Of a stretch of 64,000 bases of DNA, positions 1 through 10,327 are shown one piece after another. The notes beneath the pieces were generated by a model. That model was given only the letters and a program-made list of their open reading frames with translations. It did not search any database and had not been told where the DNA came from. Location: assembly GCA_001643675.2 (NCBI GenBank), contig LSRY02000001.1, forward strand, positions 124,001 to 188,000, written 5' to 3'. This stretch comes from Monocercomonoides exilis. Its lineage: Eukaryota > Preaxostyla > Oxymonadida > Polymastigidae. A program made the translations under genes and the position numbers. The first letter of the stretch is position 1; each line of letters begins with the position of its first letter.

Positions 1-1198
1 TGAACACGCGATCAAACTGAAATGTGTATTTCAATAGTTTCTCTCCTTTCTTTCCGCTTTCGTCTTTGCTTAGTTTTTTGATTTCGATTCTCTGATCATC
101 TCCATTTGACACGACTGCCACGCCACATTCTTTGTCTTTGCTTGTCTCTGCCAAAGCAGCTGTTCCATCACTCTGTAAAAGCGTTGTTGATTTCTGCTGT
201 CTTGCAAAGCAGGCCTCTTCTTCTTCTGTTTTCGTCATTGGTCGAACTCTGCAAAAAGCCCTCATTGTCCCTTTCAGAAGGAGCAGCTTGTTATGAAGAT
301 CTCTCCTGATCTTCTCATCATCATGTGCTTTCTCTCTCATTCTCAACAATTTGCAATCGTGCTCAGCCAATATTTTTCTCATCTCGTTGATTTCATTGTG
401 AAGCAATTGTGATTTCGCTTGAAATGTGCTGACTTGTAACCTAATTTCGACCTGTTGCTGCTCTAGTGTCATTATTGTTCTGTTTCGACTTTCCAAGTTA
501 TCCTGAAGAAAAGAGCAATCTTTTTTAGTTGATTCCAATTTTGACTGAACGCTTTCGATTTGATCTTCAATTACCTCTTTTTGCCTTTTCGCTTCTTGAA
601 GTTGAAGCTCGACTTTTGTTTTTTCATTTTCCACCTTTTCAATTTCCTCTTTCCATGTTTCCAAATCTTTTTCAGCAATTCCAGATTTACTCTGAAGAGC
701 AGCAATTTGTTGAGTGAGTTCGATTTCTCGAGAAGAAGAATCATTTAGTTTCTTCATAAGAGAATCAAACTTTTCTTCAAGATCCTCAAGCTTTCCTTTT
801 ATATCCCAAGAAGGCCTCTTTCCAGCTGGCTTCGGTTTAGGAATTGATACTCGCGCTGCCACAGATTGAGCTGCTTTTGGACTTTCCAAAGGCAATATCT
901 TGTGAGCAGATGTTGTCTGATAAGTTATCACTCTCTTTGATTTTATAACAATGTTTTGAATTTGCGTTTCATTTTTTCTTTTTGCTGCAGGACTTTGACG
1001 CTCAATGGAACGCGAGGAAGGTGATTTTTGTTGAGGTGAACTGACAATAGTTGTCACCCTAGTTGTTTTTTCTTTTGATGGTGTTTGAACAGATGAATTG
1101 GATGATAAAATATGATTTCTACTATTTTCAGGACTATTTGAAACTAAAATTTTTGAAACCTGCCGAACTCCAAATTTTGGAAGTGGAATTCGACTCAT
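1..1198 (-). CDS. Kinesin-14 (C-terminal motor kinesin), 5' part only
   Basis: Reading minus from the ATG at 1198-1196 (MSRIPLPKFG) the frame stays open to the window edge (399 codons). Residues about 1-150 are basic, Ser/Thr/Pro-rich and unstructured; about 150-300 form a coiled coil rich in Glu/Lys/Gln; at about residue 305 comes LLKGTMRAFCRVRP, which is the neck-to-motor junction of C-terminal kinesins (family form: ELKGNIRVFCRVRP), and near the window edge KYTFQFDRVF matches the motor's first beta strands (YxFxFDRVF). The ATP P-loop would lie just outside the window, so catalytic residues cannot be checked. The N-coil-motor order places it in kinesin-14 (KIFC1/Ncd type), minus-end motors that focus spindle poles; role here is inferred. 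No intron in the visible part. It starts 63 bp downstream of the CSPP1-like stop, same strand. Confidence 0.85.
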   Translation of the reverse strand, partial: MSRIPLPKFGVRQVSKILVSNSPENSRNHILSSNSSVQTPSKEKTTRVTTIVSSPQQKSPSSRSIERQSPAAKRKNETQIQNIVIKSKRVITYQTTSAHKILPLESPKAAQSVAARVSIPKPKPAGKRPSWDIKGKLEDLEEKFDSLMKKLNDSSSREIELTQQIAALQSKSGIAEKDLETWKEEIEKVENEKTKVELQLQEAKRQKEVIEDQIESVQSKLESTKKDCSFLQDNLESRNRTIMTLEQQQVEIRLQVSTFQAKSQLLHNEINEMRKILAEHDCKLLRMREKAHDDEKIRRDLHNKLLLLKGTMRAFCRVRPMTKTEEEEACFARQQKSTTLLQSDGTAALAETSKDKECGVAVVSNGDDQRIEIKKLSKDESGKKGEKLLKYTFQFDRVF

Positions 1199-1261
1199 TA
1201 ATAAAATAAAAAATACTTTTAAAAATATAATAAATTCTATAAAGGGAAAGATCAAAGTTTT

Positions 1262-3022
1262 TCATTTTTCTTCATCAGGTTTTACCCATTCAGATCTTTG
1301 AGCAAGCAACCCTTCTGATATATGCGGCAATTCAGATGTTTGCGTTTCGCTTAATCCTTCCTGTTGTTCTTCTTCAATCACTTCTTGCGAATCATCAATT
1401 TTTTCTAAATCTTGACTGGATGAATTATTCTTTTCTGCTTTCCCTCTGAATGGCTCAAGCGGAGTGAAAGGAGTAAAGCGAGTATAGAATGTGTATGAAG
1501 GCAGCTCTGTCTTCTCATTCCCCACTGCTGGATAAGCAGGCGGAGGGAGAGGAGGAAGCTGAGAAAGAGGTGAAAGTGGAGAAAACAAAGGCAAATGAGG
1601 TGAAGCAGCAGAAGAATTAGAGCCAAGAGCAGGCATTGTGTGGAAGTATGGATGAATGCCATGTTGATTAAGAGCAGCAACAGCAGAAGGGGAAGAAACA
1701 GAGGAAGAAGAAGAAGAGGAAGAGGAAGAAGAAGAATAAGGCGATAGAGAAGCAGTTAATGTGCTCATCACCTTCTCCAGCTCTTCCAACTGTCTTTGAA
1801 GTTCTTTCTGTTGTCTTCTTCTCTGGCTGTGCTGATGCTCATGATGTCCATACGAATTGTGATGATATCCATTCTTATGCTCTTTGCCTCCTCTTCCTCT
1901 TTCTCCTCCTCTTCTTCTTCTATTTCTGTTTCCATTTTTATTTTTATTCCTCTTTCCTCCTCCTCCTTCTCTTTCTTCTCTTTCACCAAACCCATTTGCT
2001 TCATTTGATGATTGTTCTGATGAATAACGAGAAGAATTTTCATCATCATCATCATCATCATTGCTGTGTGAATATGAAGAACTTGTGAATGTGTCAGCTA
2101 AACTGAATGTGCTGTCTTCTTCTTCTCCTTCTTCTTCTCCTCCTTCTACTTCTCCTTCTTCATTGTCTTCCAAATCCATTTTATTCCATTTGCTTCGCTT
2201 TCTTCTTTCTGAATTTGGGTTGGCATTTTGATGTGAGTGATGATGTGTTTTGTGTGAAGAAGAAGAAGAAGAAGAAGAATTGATTTGTGTGTTGCTGGAT
2301 GAAATGGAAAGACGAGAAGGGGCAAGTGAAGAAGAAGAAGATGATGATGATGAAGAGGAGGAAGAGGAAGAAGAAGAAGAAGAGGAAGAATTAATTCTAT
2401 TGCTTATAGGAAGCATGCGATGGACAGGAGGAGAAGGAGAAACAGGATTGATGAGCTGTGGTGGCCTCACAATCGGAGGAGGAAGAGAAGAAGTGTCTTG
2501 TTCTGATTGAAAAGAGGAAGAAGAGGAAGAAGAAGAAGAAGAAGGAAGAGAAGCAACTTGAGGTGTGGATGTGTTGTCAATAGAACTGAAGGAAGGGTTG
2601 GCTGATCGTTGGGAGAGCTGTCCTTTGCTTTCTGCTTTCTCCTGAAAAGAAATGAATAAACAAATAAAATACCAAAATTATAAACATGATAACAAAAGCA
2701 ATAATGAAATAATGAAAGTTTTCATGAATAATGATAATGACAAAGAAAAGAATAGAAAAAGAAAAAGAAAAAGAAAAAGAAAAATAAACAAACCGCCTCT
2801 TCCTTAATCCTCAGCTCCTCCAGTTCTCTCTTCCACCTCTCCTCTGCTTTCCTGTCTTCTTCTCTCTCTTTCTCCTCTTCTTCCCTCTTCCTCCTCTTCT
2901 TCTCTTCTATCTGCTTTGCCAGCTCTGCTTGATACTTTGCCTGCTGAATGGCTGCTTGGTTGGCTGCTAATTTCGACTGAAGACGGAGTGGAGGGCCAGA
3001 AGAAAAGGGGGTGGAGTAAGAA

Positions 3023-3054
<32 letters not shown>

Positions 3055-5432
3055 AATAGAAGAAGAAGATGTTGATGATGATGATGATGATGATGATGGA
3101 TAAGAAATGGGTGGGTGACGTGCCACAATTGCTGAAATGGGAAGAGATTCAGGAGAAGAATTAGAAGAAGCAGCATAAGAAGAAGAAGAATATGAAGAAG
3201 AAGAAGAAGAAGAATTAGAAACAACCGGGCTCGCCATCATCTCTGTCAGCGCAGTTACATCCCTCTTCGTTCCCCTCACATTCACAATGATATTCCCTTC
3301 TTTGTCTCTCACTGGATCGCCTCCGCCTCCAAACGCCCTCAGCATCTTCTCCTTCTCCTTCTCCCTTTCCCACTCTCTCTCCAGCCTCTGGTTGTACTCT
3401 GCCTCTTGCTGCTTCTCCTGCTGCTTTCTTTTCTTCTTCTCTTCTGCCTGCTGCTTCAGCTCTTGTCGATATTGCGCTTCTTTCATTCGCTTCTCTTCTG
3501 CTGCTGACATAACAGAGGGAGAAGAAGAGGAGGAGGAGGAGGAAGAAGAAGAAGAAGAAGACACTGGAAATTGTGGGAGTAAAGAAGAAGGACGATATGG
3601 TGGAGGATAAGAACTGGGAAGAGAAGAAGGAAGATATGAAGAAGAAGAGGAGGAGGAGGAGGAAGAAGAAGAAGAAGAAGAATATGCTCCTTCAGCAACA
3701 GACCGATTGCGATAGGCAATTCGAGAAACAGCTGGCGGTGAGTGTGGCTGTGCATCATAAGAAGGCTGATAAGAAGAAGAAGAAGAAGAAGGATAATCCT
3801 GCTGCAAATAGCGATATGGCTGCTGATATTGCTGTTGTTCTTCATCATCTCGTCCAAAACCAGAAAACTGTCCTCTTCTGTCATCTGCACCATACCCTCT
3901 TCCTTGTGCCCCTCCTCTTTCTCTTCTTCCTCCTCTTTCTTCCAACGCTTCATATTCATCCCCATATGCTCTGTTATACCCTCCTTCTCTTCCATAGTTT
4001 GCTCTTCTGTCTTCAAATCGATCTCTTTCTCTCACGTTCTCTTGATCATCTCTATCTTCTCTTCCCCTTCCTCCTCCTCCTCCTCTCCAAACACCCTCCT
4101 CCGCCCTCTCCCTCTCATTCACCCTCCCTCCTTCTCTTCCTCCCCAGTTCTCTCCCTCACACCTTCCTCTCTCTTCCTCCTCTCTTCCTCTCTCCTTCCT
4201 CTCCCATATCTTCGGCAGCGGCGCCTGCAGCTTCTGTCTGTCCCCTTTCGTCTGCTCCAGCGCAGTCCACAGCGCCACCACGTTGCCCTCAGCGTCTCTC
4301 AACGGATCTCCTCCCCCGCCCTTCCGCATCTGCGCCAGCCTCGCTGCCTCTTCCTGCTCCCTCCGCACTCGCTCCATCTCCCTCTGCTCCTCTGCTTTCT
4401 CCCTCTCCTTCGCCTGCCGCTTCGCTTCGATCTGCTCTCGCAGCTCGTCTGCATATGACGTCTGCTTCGTGACTGATTCCTGGTGATCTTCCTGGCGCAC
4501 AGGCGGACGCTGGAGGTAACCTGCCGTCTTTGCCACCCCTCCGCTCATCCTCCGCCTCCGCTGCAGAAGCTCGCTGTCGTCGTCGGCTCGATCCACAGAC
4601 GGATAATAATTGCTGCTTCTGTAATCTCGCGAGACTTCGTCCATTTCTGGTTGAAAGTTCAATCCCCGCCCTCCCCATTCTCTTCTTTCTTTTTCAATAG
4701 GAGTTTCGCATTCTTGTTCCTCGTTCAATCTAGCAGGTAATGGATAATCATAATATTCATCTGATTTTCCTTCATATGATGAATCGTGTGAATTGTATCT
4801 CCCAAACTCAGATTTTCTTCCTTGATTTTTCTGCTCATTTTCTGGAGAATTCCATTTTTTTGGATTTTCTCTCTTTCGAATAAGAGAAGGTGCGGTTTTC
4901 ATTTCTCTAAATTCTCTTCCGAATGCTCTTTCCTCATCGTCTAAATATTTTCGCTGTAAAAAATAGTCTCTTTTTTGTTCTCTTTCTTTAAATTCTTCTC
5001 TTTCTTTCTGTTTTTGTAATTCCCATTTTTCTTTCTCAGAAAAGTAAGTTGGATTATGGAAATATCCCTTCTGTTTGTAATTATAATGCTCTTGGTATCC
5101 TTTATCGTGAATTTCATCATTCTACAAACGATAAAACGAAAGAAGTGAAGAATATCAAAAAAAACTGAAAAAAAGGGTCAAACCTTTTGAGGTCGAATTC
5201 CCCTATTATCTCTTCATAAATAAATTTTCAATGTTAAGCGTTAAAATTGTTATGTGTGTTCATATCAAACATTTTGATAGTTAAAAACATTTACTCTCAT
5301 TTTCAAAAATTTAAAAAACCTCAATTGAAATTCTTGAAATTGTTGCCTTTGCCTTACGATTTTATCTGCAAGTGATTTTGGAATGATAGAATATGATTGT
5401 TTTGGTGTTTTTTTTGGAGGTCCAAATGACAT
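1262..5432 (-). CDS. CSPP1-like centrosome/spindle-pole protein, four exons
   Basis: Exons 5432-5320, 5211-5184, 5121-2794 and 2641-1262 join in frame to about 1,282 aa. Introns have donors GTTTTT, GTTTGA, GTTTGT and end in AG; an in-frame TAA lies upstream of the ATG at 5432 (MSFGPPKKTP). Three charged blocks repeat: YADELREQIEAKRQAK near residue 270 followed by GGGGDPLRDAEGNVV; QYRQELKQQAEEKKKRK near 594 followed by GGGGDPVRDKEGNIIV; and KYQAELAKQIEEKKRRK near 773. A (K/S)Y-x-x-EL-x-x-QI-x-EK helix followed by GGGG-x-PxRD-x-xGN is what I know from CSPP1, a microtubule-lumen and ciliary-base protein. Between blocks lie Arg/Glu/Gly-rich stretches and poly-Ser runs made of (AGA/AGG) on the plus strand. 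The last exon is Ser-, Asp/Glu- and Asn/Arg-rich. The family call rests on the repeated motif only; the low-complexity parts give no support. Confidence 0.6.
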
Positions 5433-5620
5433 TGCCAATTCTTTCTCAACGGTTTTTTATGAAATATATAATGGTAAATACTTGAAAAGTATCATTTATT
5501 AATTTTCTATATTTTTTCTTGCAATTTAAGAATGACCACAACTTATATTCACTGAAAAATGAAAATGATTAACTTCTTTTTGAACAAGATTGTTTCACAA
5601 GATTTGTGAAATGATCATTA

Positions 5621-6898
5621 TCAGTGCAAAACTGTATTATTCAAAATGATGAGACTGTCATAAAGTCCTTGTTCTTCCATTATTTCCATAACCTTCATTT
5701 TTATCATTGAACATTTTCTTTCTTCCCTTGAAATCTTAAATTTTTCCTGAATCTTTTTTTTGAGAAATTAAACATTTTGTATAATGCATTGTTGCAATGT
5801 CTTCCATCAAATTTTGTTGAAACATATCCATGAGCGTATCAATGGATCCGCTCTTCAATAGGTCTTCAACATACACATTCGCTGATTTAAAAAAGCTGGC
5901 AAAAACCCTTGCAAGTTCAATGATTATTATTTCACAATTTAGCTTTGATCCACCACAGATTCGAACGACGCATTCGATCAACTTGCAATAACATCCTTCA
6001 TGAGTGCTCTCTTCACTAAGGTATAAATCAAGCATTTCTAGCCATCTTTTAGTCATCCATACGCATTTCATTTCATTTCTGTCTTTTTCCGTTTTTGAAA
6101 AATCAACATATTTTATCAATTCTTTCAATTCTTTCGTCGCTTCTCTCACAAAATGCAGTTCATTAACAATCACCTCTTCCAAGCTTCTTTCATTGGAAAG
6201 TCTGCTTATCAAAAATTTCCAAGCTGATTGATATGCAAGTCGAGTGAGGTTGCAATGTTCCTGATGACATTTGATGATTTCTGTAATCTTCATCAAGAAA
6301 AGTGTTGATTTCACAATCTGTTAAAAACAAGGTGGAAAAAAAGCAAGAATAACAAAAAAGAAAAAAGAATTATGCACACAATCCAAGGATGAATGCCACT
6401 CAAAGCCAACAATGTCATTTCCACTTCGTTCACATTTTCCTCATTTCCCTCTTTCTTCAATGCAACTTTCAAAAGACAAGGCACACAAATCGACTTCAAT
6501 TCATTCGAGTAGTTGCAACTTATAGAAATAAAGCATTCACAAAGATCAACAAGAAGATTTTCGTTCTTTTCCTCTTTCTTCTTCTCTTCATTAATAATCA
6601 TCTTCTTGAAACTTTCGCTCAAAAATGAGTCACTAAAAGAAAAATTTAAAAAGCCTTTCAATTCTTTGCAATATCCGACTTTCTTCAAAAACAAAATTGC
6701 ATTGTTCATCGACATTTTCTTTTCTTCAGTCATTTTGTTTATTTCATTGAACAGATCTTTTGTGAAAACAGATTGCCATTCTTCTTCATCCATTTCATTT
6801 ACAATTTCATTCATTTCTTCGATTTTTTGTATTTGCACTTTCTCATCACAATCTTTGAGTTCATAAAACAATTCTTCACAAACAATTTGAAAAAACAT
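5621..6898 (-). CDS. Multicopy alpha-helical family protein, one intron, probable frameshift near the 3' end
   Basis: Exon 6898-6380, intron 6379-6318 (GTGTGC...CAG), exon 6317 onward. The first frame stops at 5736 (366 aa). The protein is all-helical and begins MFFQIVCEELFYELKDCDEK, followed by the KIEEMNEIVNEMDEEEW and KMTEEKKMSMNNAILFL segments. I recognise this layout as a protein family repeated many times in Monocercomonoides; its function is not known to me. A run of eight T at 5754-5761 lies just before the stop. In the neighbouring frame the family's C-terminal segment continues (MKVMEIMEEQGLYDSL) to a stop at 5621-5623; the pseudogene near 24.6 kb has the matching LKMKMLEMMEEKGFKDF. 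So this copy carries, or was sequenced with, one extra base in that run. The start at 6898 is preceded in frame by TAA. Confidence 0.6.
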
Positions 6899-7460
6899 TT
6901 ATCATCATAAATACCAAAGTTATCATAATCAAAAACCTGAAAATTTTTTAATAAGTTTCTTCTCCTGCATTTTTACAAAGCAGAAACAAAATAATAAATT
7001 ATTTCTCGATTCACAAGAAGCAAAAATACAACATGATTAAAAAAAATTCAAAAGATTTTCGATTCAAAATATTCAAAAAGTCTGTGTTCACACAATTTTT
7101 CGTTGCATTTTTCTTTCAATAAAAGAATTTCAAGAAATGCTTTCAATTTATGATCATATGAGTAATATAATAAAAAAGATAAAAAAGATGATAGAATAAT
7201 TTATTTCTAAATATTTTTTTTCTTTTAATTAAAATTTAAAAATAAATTCTATAAATGTTATTTCTGGCTTTCAAAAACAAATCCAACTTTGTTAATTTTC
7301 ACTTTTATCTGTTCCATTTTTATGAATTCTCATCACTAAAAAAATTAATTCTCGGGTTTATCAAAAAGGTTGCTGAAAGCAAACGTTGTTTCTTCTGTTT
7401 TTCATCATCAGTATTTTTGAAAACTTCTGATCAAAAATTCAAGCAATAATCAGCTTATCT
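6899..7460. other. AT-rich intergenic stretch
   Basis: I see no gene here. It is the 5' flank of the helical-family gene (minus) and the 3' flank of TSR2 (minus). A pyrimidine-poor TTTTCAG on the minus strand near 6939-6945 could be a splice acceptor of an undetected 5'-UTR exon of the family gene. Confidence 0.4.
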
Positions 7461-8359
7461 TCATTTCCCTCGTTTTCTAGAAACAATTCGAAATCCATCT
7501 TCATCAAAAAGAGCTTTTTTAGGCTTTGATTTCGGCTTTGATTTCGGCTTTGATTTCGGCTTTGGCTTTGACTTTTGAATGCTCTGCTTTTTTTCTGTTG
7601 ATGATTCCTCTTTCTCATCGCATAAATATTCATCTTCTTTTTTCTCTTCTTTTGATTCGCACTTTGTTTCTTCCTCCTTCTTCTTCTTAGAGCAATGGGG
7701 CAAAGAACGTGTAGATGATTCAGGTTTTTCATTTTTGTCATCTCCATCAAGGTCAGATTCCAGCTCTTCATCGTCCTCTTCATCTTCATCTTCTTCATCC
7801 TTCAAATTTCGCTTCTTTTTATCAAATTTATCAAATGTCTGTGGAGCATCCACTCCAAAAGGAAGAAAGTCTTCCGACTTCCAATTTAAAGATATTGAGA
7901 GTGGTTTAATGCGATGATGGAATGATATTTGCGCAAGATTTTTCAACTCTTCATCAGAGCCTTTTAATAAAGATTGATGTAGCCTACAAATTTGTTGTGC
8001 TATTTTCGGTAGAGTTCCGTCTTCTGCTTGTGTATTGAAATCTTCAAGAAGATAAGAATCAAGAAGATTTTCAATATCAACTTGATCAGAGTCTACATAA
8101 ATAATATATATTCATGGATTTTTATAATTGGGAATGTTGATATTCAGTTATTTTCGAGCATATAAGAAAATAAACCTCTTTTTGTTAAATAATCAAAAAT
8201 ATCATTTAATAGGTTATCCAGTCTTTCGTCATCATCTTCAACTCCGCTAAATCCATTGTCAACTACAAATCTTAAGGTGTCCCAATTATTTAAAATGCAT
8301 TTAATTCCAAAAATCAATTTTTTATCATCCATTATTATGAACAATGGAATGATCAACAT
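7461..8359 (-). CDS. TSR2: TSR2-like pre-rRNA processing factor (Rps26 chaperone), two exons
   Basis: Exon 8359-8176, intron 8175-8093 (GTTTAT...TAG), exon 8092-7461, in frame to a TGA. The first ATG is at 8359; the ATG at 8332 (MDDKKLIFG) gives the family-like N terminus and 262 aa. The domain begins with a helix carrying ILNNWDTLRFVVDNGFSG, followed after the splice by DIENLLDSYLLEDFNTQAED and GTLPKIAQQICRLH, which match the TSR2 pattern: a W-x-x-L-x-x-A-V-x-x-G-x-G helix, then a segment with E-D-G-S. The C-terminal half is highly acidic then Lys/Ser-rich, with a KPKS repeat encoded at 7516-7570, and ends DEDGFRIVSRKRGK, like the family's tail (D-x-G-W-x-x-V-x-R). TSR2 escorts Rps26 into pre-40S subunits in the nucleus; function is taken from the family. 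Confidence 0.75.
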
Positions 8360-8754
8360 TTTTTTTTTCTAATGATAAAATAATAAATCGCCATTCATCG
8401 ATAATTCAAAAAATAAAATAAGTTCTTTGGTTTAATTTGACAAATTATTTCAATTCTATGTTGGAATTTGGAAAGTGAATCTTTTTGATAAAACGAAAAA
8501 AGCATCAACATACAAAATATTTATTTTCGATTGTTTTAAATTTTATTGTTTATATTAATAAGATGAAAAAGAAAAAGAAAAGAAAAGAAAAACTGAATAA
8601 ACTCAAAACTATTTCTTCTTTATGAAACTAATTTATTCTTAGAAACAATCTTTTTTAATTTTTAGAACGGTTGTGGATCAAGTTTTGTTGTCTTGTTTTT
8701 GTGTTTCACGTTGTTATTTGTTTGATTTATTTCAATTTTTCAGGTTCTATTTAT
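8360..8754. promoter_or_regulatory. Shared 5' region between TSR2 (minus) and the adenosyltransferase (plus)
   Basis: About 395 bp separate the two divergent starts. There is no ORF of note. A good acceptor, TTTTTCAG, ends at 8743, only 11 bp before the adenosyltransferase ATG, so that transcript may have a 5'-UTR intron or an unseen first exon. No recognisable core promoter motif. Confidence 0.35.
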
Positions 8755-9494
8755 ATGGAAGAAGTTAGAAAAGGATATGTCCAGATTTATACTGGAAATG
8801 GTAAAGGAAAAACAACATGCTCCATTGGATTAGCGATGCGCGCCCTTGGAGCAGGAATGAAAGTCTTTATTCATCAGGTTGGATTTTTCAAATGTATTTT
8901 AAATATGCTAACTTGTTAAAAAAAAAAAATCTTTTTCAAAAGTTTTTGAAAGGCAGAGAAGTTAGTGAAGTGAAATTTATTCATTCTCTTCAATCAAAAG
9001 GATATCCAATTCAGCTTAATCAAGTTTATTTATTTTTTCGAACATAAAATAAAATAAAAAAATCTAATAATTATTTTTAGAGCGGGACTCCAAATTTCAT
9101 TATTGGTAAACCCGCAAAAGAAGATATCGAACGAGCAAGAAAAAGTTACAATCAAATTATTTCCATGTTCCGCCAAAGTTCAAGCAAATCTGAAGATGAA
9201 AAATCTTCATGCAAATCTTCGGCATCTCCTGAAAGTAGTTCAGAACTTGGTGATTTTGTCCAATACAATATGTTTATTCTTGATGAAATTTTGTCTTGTA
9301 TCTCACTTGGGATATTTTCAGAGGAAGATATCATTCAATTAATGGAAGAGAAGCCAAAAGAAGTTGAACTTATTTTAACAGGAAGAGGCGCTACAGAACG
9401 AGTAATTGAAAAAGCTGATCTTGTGACTGAAATGAAAGAAATAAAGCATTACTATCATGCTGGCGTTCCAGCAAGGATCGGAATAGAGATGTAG
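8755..9494 (+). CDS. Cob(I)alamin adenosyltransferase, BtuR/CobO/CobA type, three exons
   Basis: Exons 8755-8877, 8943-9023 and 9081-9494 join in phase 0 to 205 aa; introns start GTTGGA and GTTTAT. The N terminus KGYVQIYTGNGKGKTT contains the family's P-loop (GNGKGKT, residues 14-20), then ALGAGMKVFIHQ-FLKG, and the C terminus ends VIEKADLVTEMKEIKHYYHAGVPARIGIE, the family's ADLVTEM-x-x-x-KH-x-Y-x-x-G-x-x-AR-x-GIE signature. The enzyme transfers adenosyl from ATP to reduced cobalamin. A Ser/Glu-rich insert of about 25 residues around 9165-9250 is unusual for the family. BtuR-type enzymes are bacterial (eukaryotes normally use the unrelated MMAB type), so lateral acquisition followed by intron gain is likely. 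ATG at 8755 gives the normal family N terminus. Confidence 0.85.
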
Positions 9495-9556
9495 ATATTT
9501 ATGTATTTTTTCCAAAAGTGTTTATTTGTTTCATTTCAAACTTTTCAAAACTGTTG

Positions 9557-10228
9557 TTAGACAGCTATTGCCCATCCAAGGAGCGAAAAACTAAGACAGA
9601 TTGCAAATCCAACAAAAACCTGCGAATTTATCCATCCAAGAAAGAGAGTCCCCACTGAAGTTGCAGTTGTCTTTTTTGCAACAGCGTCATTATCGATTTC
9701 AAGGATGATAACGTACATTGAAATAACAAAAATGATCATTGCAGTTGTGAATAAAATAAAAAACGTTATCCAATTCATAGGGGTTGTATCTCTAAACATT
9801 TTAATACTTAAATTAGTGGTTGTTCCTTTCATAAGTGCGTTGATCCTGTAAATTCCAGTTGTATCAAAATTTGTTGTTGGATGATACAATGTTAGTAATT
9901 CTTCTGGTTTTGGTGGATGCTTTCCAGCTAAAAGTGGATCATAATCTTCTTGTTGAAGTTGCCTTGGTTGCCTTGATGGTGTTTTTGGAGACGAACCGTG
10001 AGAAGGAATCTTTTGTTTTGCTTTTGAAACTTGAGCATTTTGTTCAACTTTTGGTGGAGGACTAGAACTTGTCGCTTTTTTTGGAGGAGGTTTTGTGGCT
10101 GTTGCTTTTTGTTTTGGGCGTGTTGGAGATTGATGAGGTTGTTTTGAGTTTTGATTGGCTTTTTGTGAAGAAGGGGGTGACGATTTGGGGGAAAGGGAAG
10201 GACGTTTATTTATCGTTTTTGGAGGCAT
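9557..10228 (-). CDS. Two-TM membrane protein with Pro/Lys/Ser-rich N-terminal half, function unknown
   Basis: A single 223-aa ORF from ATG at 10228. Residues 1-95 are Pro/Ser/Lys/Gln-rich and probably disordered. DYDPLLAGKHPPKPEELL links to a short ordered stretch, then one hydrophobic helix at about 153-178 and a second at the extreme C terminus (about 203-222), ending LLGWAIAV. The layout suggests a small ER or vesicle membrane protein with a basic cytosolic tail. I considered small translocon and OST subunits but found no motif that decides it. It is convergent with the adenosyltransferase (62 bp) and divergent from the VPS9 gene (about 99 bp). Confidence 0.6.
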   Translation of the reverse strand: MPPKTINKRPSLSPKSSPPSSQKANQNSKQPHQSPTRPKQKATATKPPPKKATSSSPPPKVEQNAQVSKAKQKIPSHGSSPKTPSRQPRQLQQEDYDPLLAGKHPPKPEELLTLYHPTTNFDTTGIYRINALMKGTTTNLSIKMFRDTTPMNWITFFILFTTAMIIFVISMYVIILEIDNDAVAKKTTATSVGTLFLGWINSQVFVGFAICLSFSLLGWAIAV

Positions 10229-10327
10229 TTGGATAAAAATAAAAATGCTTCACTGTTTTACAGAAATGGTTCCTGTTGACAAATTATGAGTTATATATTA
10301 TTATGGCTTTTGCCATAACTAATCTTG
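10229..10327. promoter_or_regulatory. 99-bp bidirectional promoter region
   Basis: This is the only DNA between the divergent starts of the two-TM protein (10228, minus) and the VPS9 protein (10328, plus). AT-rich with TTATATATTATTATGG in the middle; no further element recognised. Confidence 0.4.

Noticed and set aside
106-748. Plus-strand frames in the first 750 bp
   Set aside because: They lie antisense to the kinesin coiled coil and motor start, which is clearly the coding frame.
1759-4740. Plus-strand Ser/Leu/Lys frames over the CSPP1-like gene
   Set aside because: Shadows of the minus-strand gene in purine- or pyrimidine-rich tracts; the minus frame keeps a spliced domain pattern.
9557-10228. 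Naming the two-TM protein as a translocon or OST subunit
   Set aside because: Topology is loosely similar but no family motif could be confirmed by eye.
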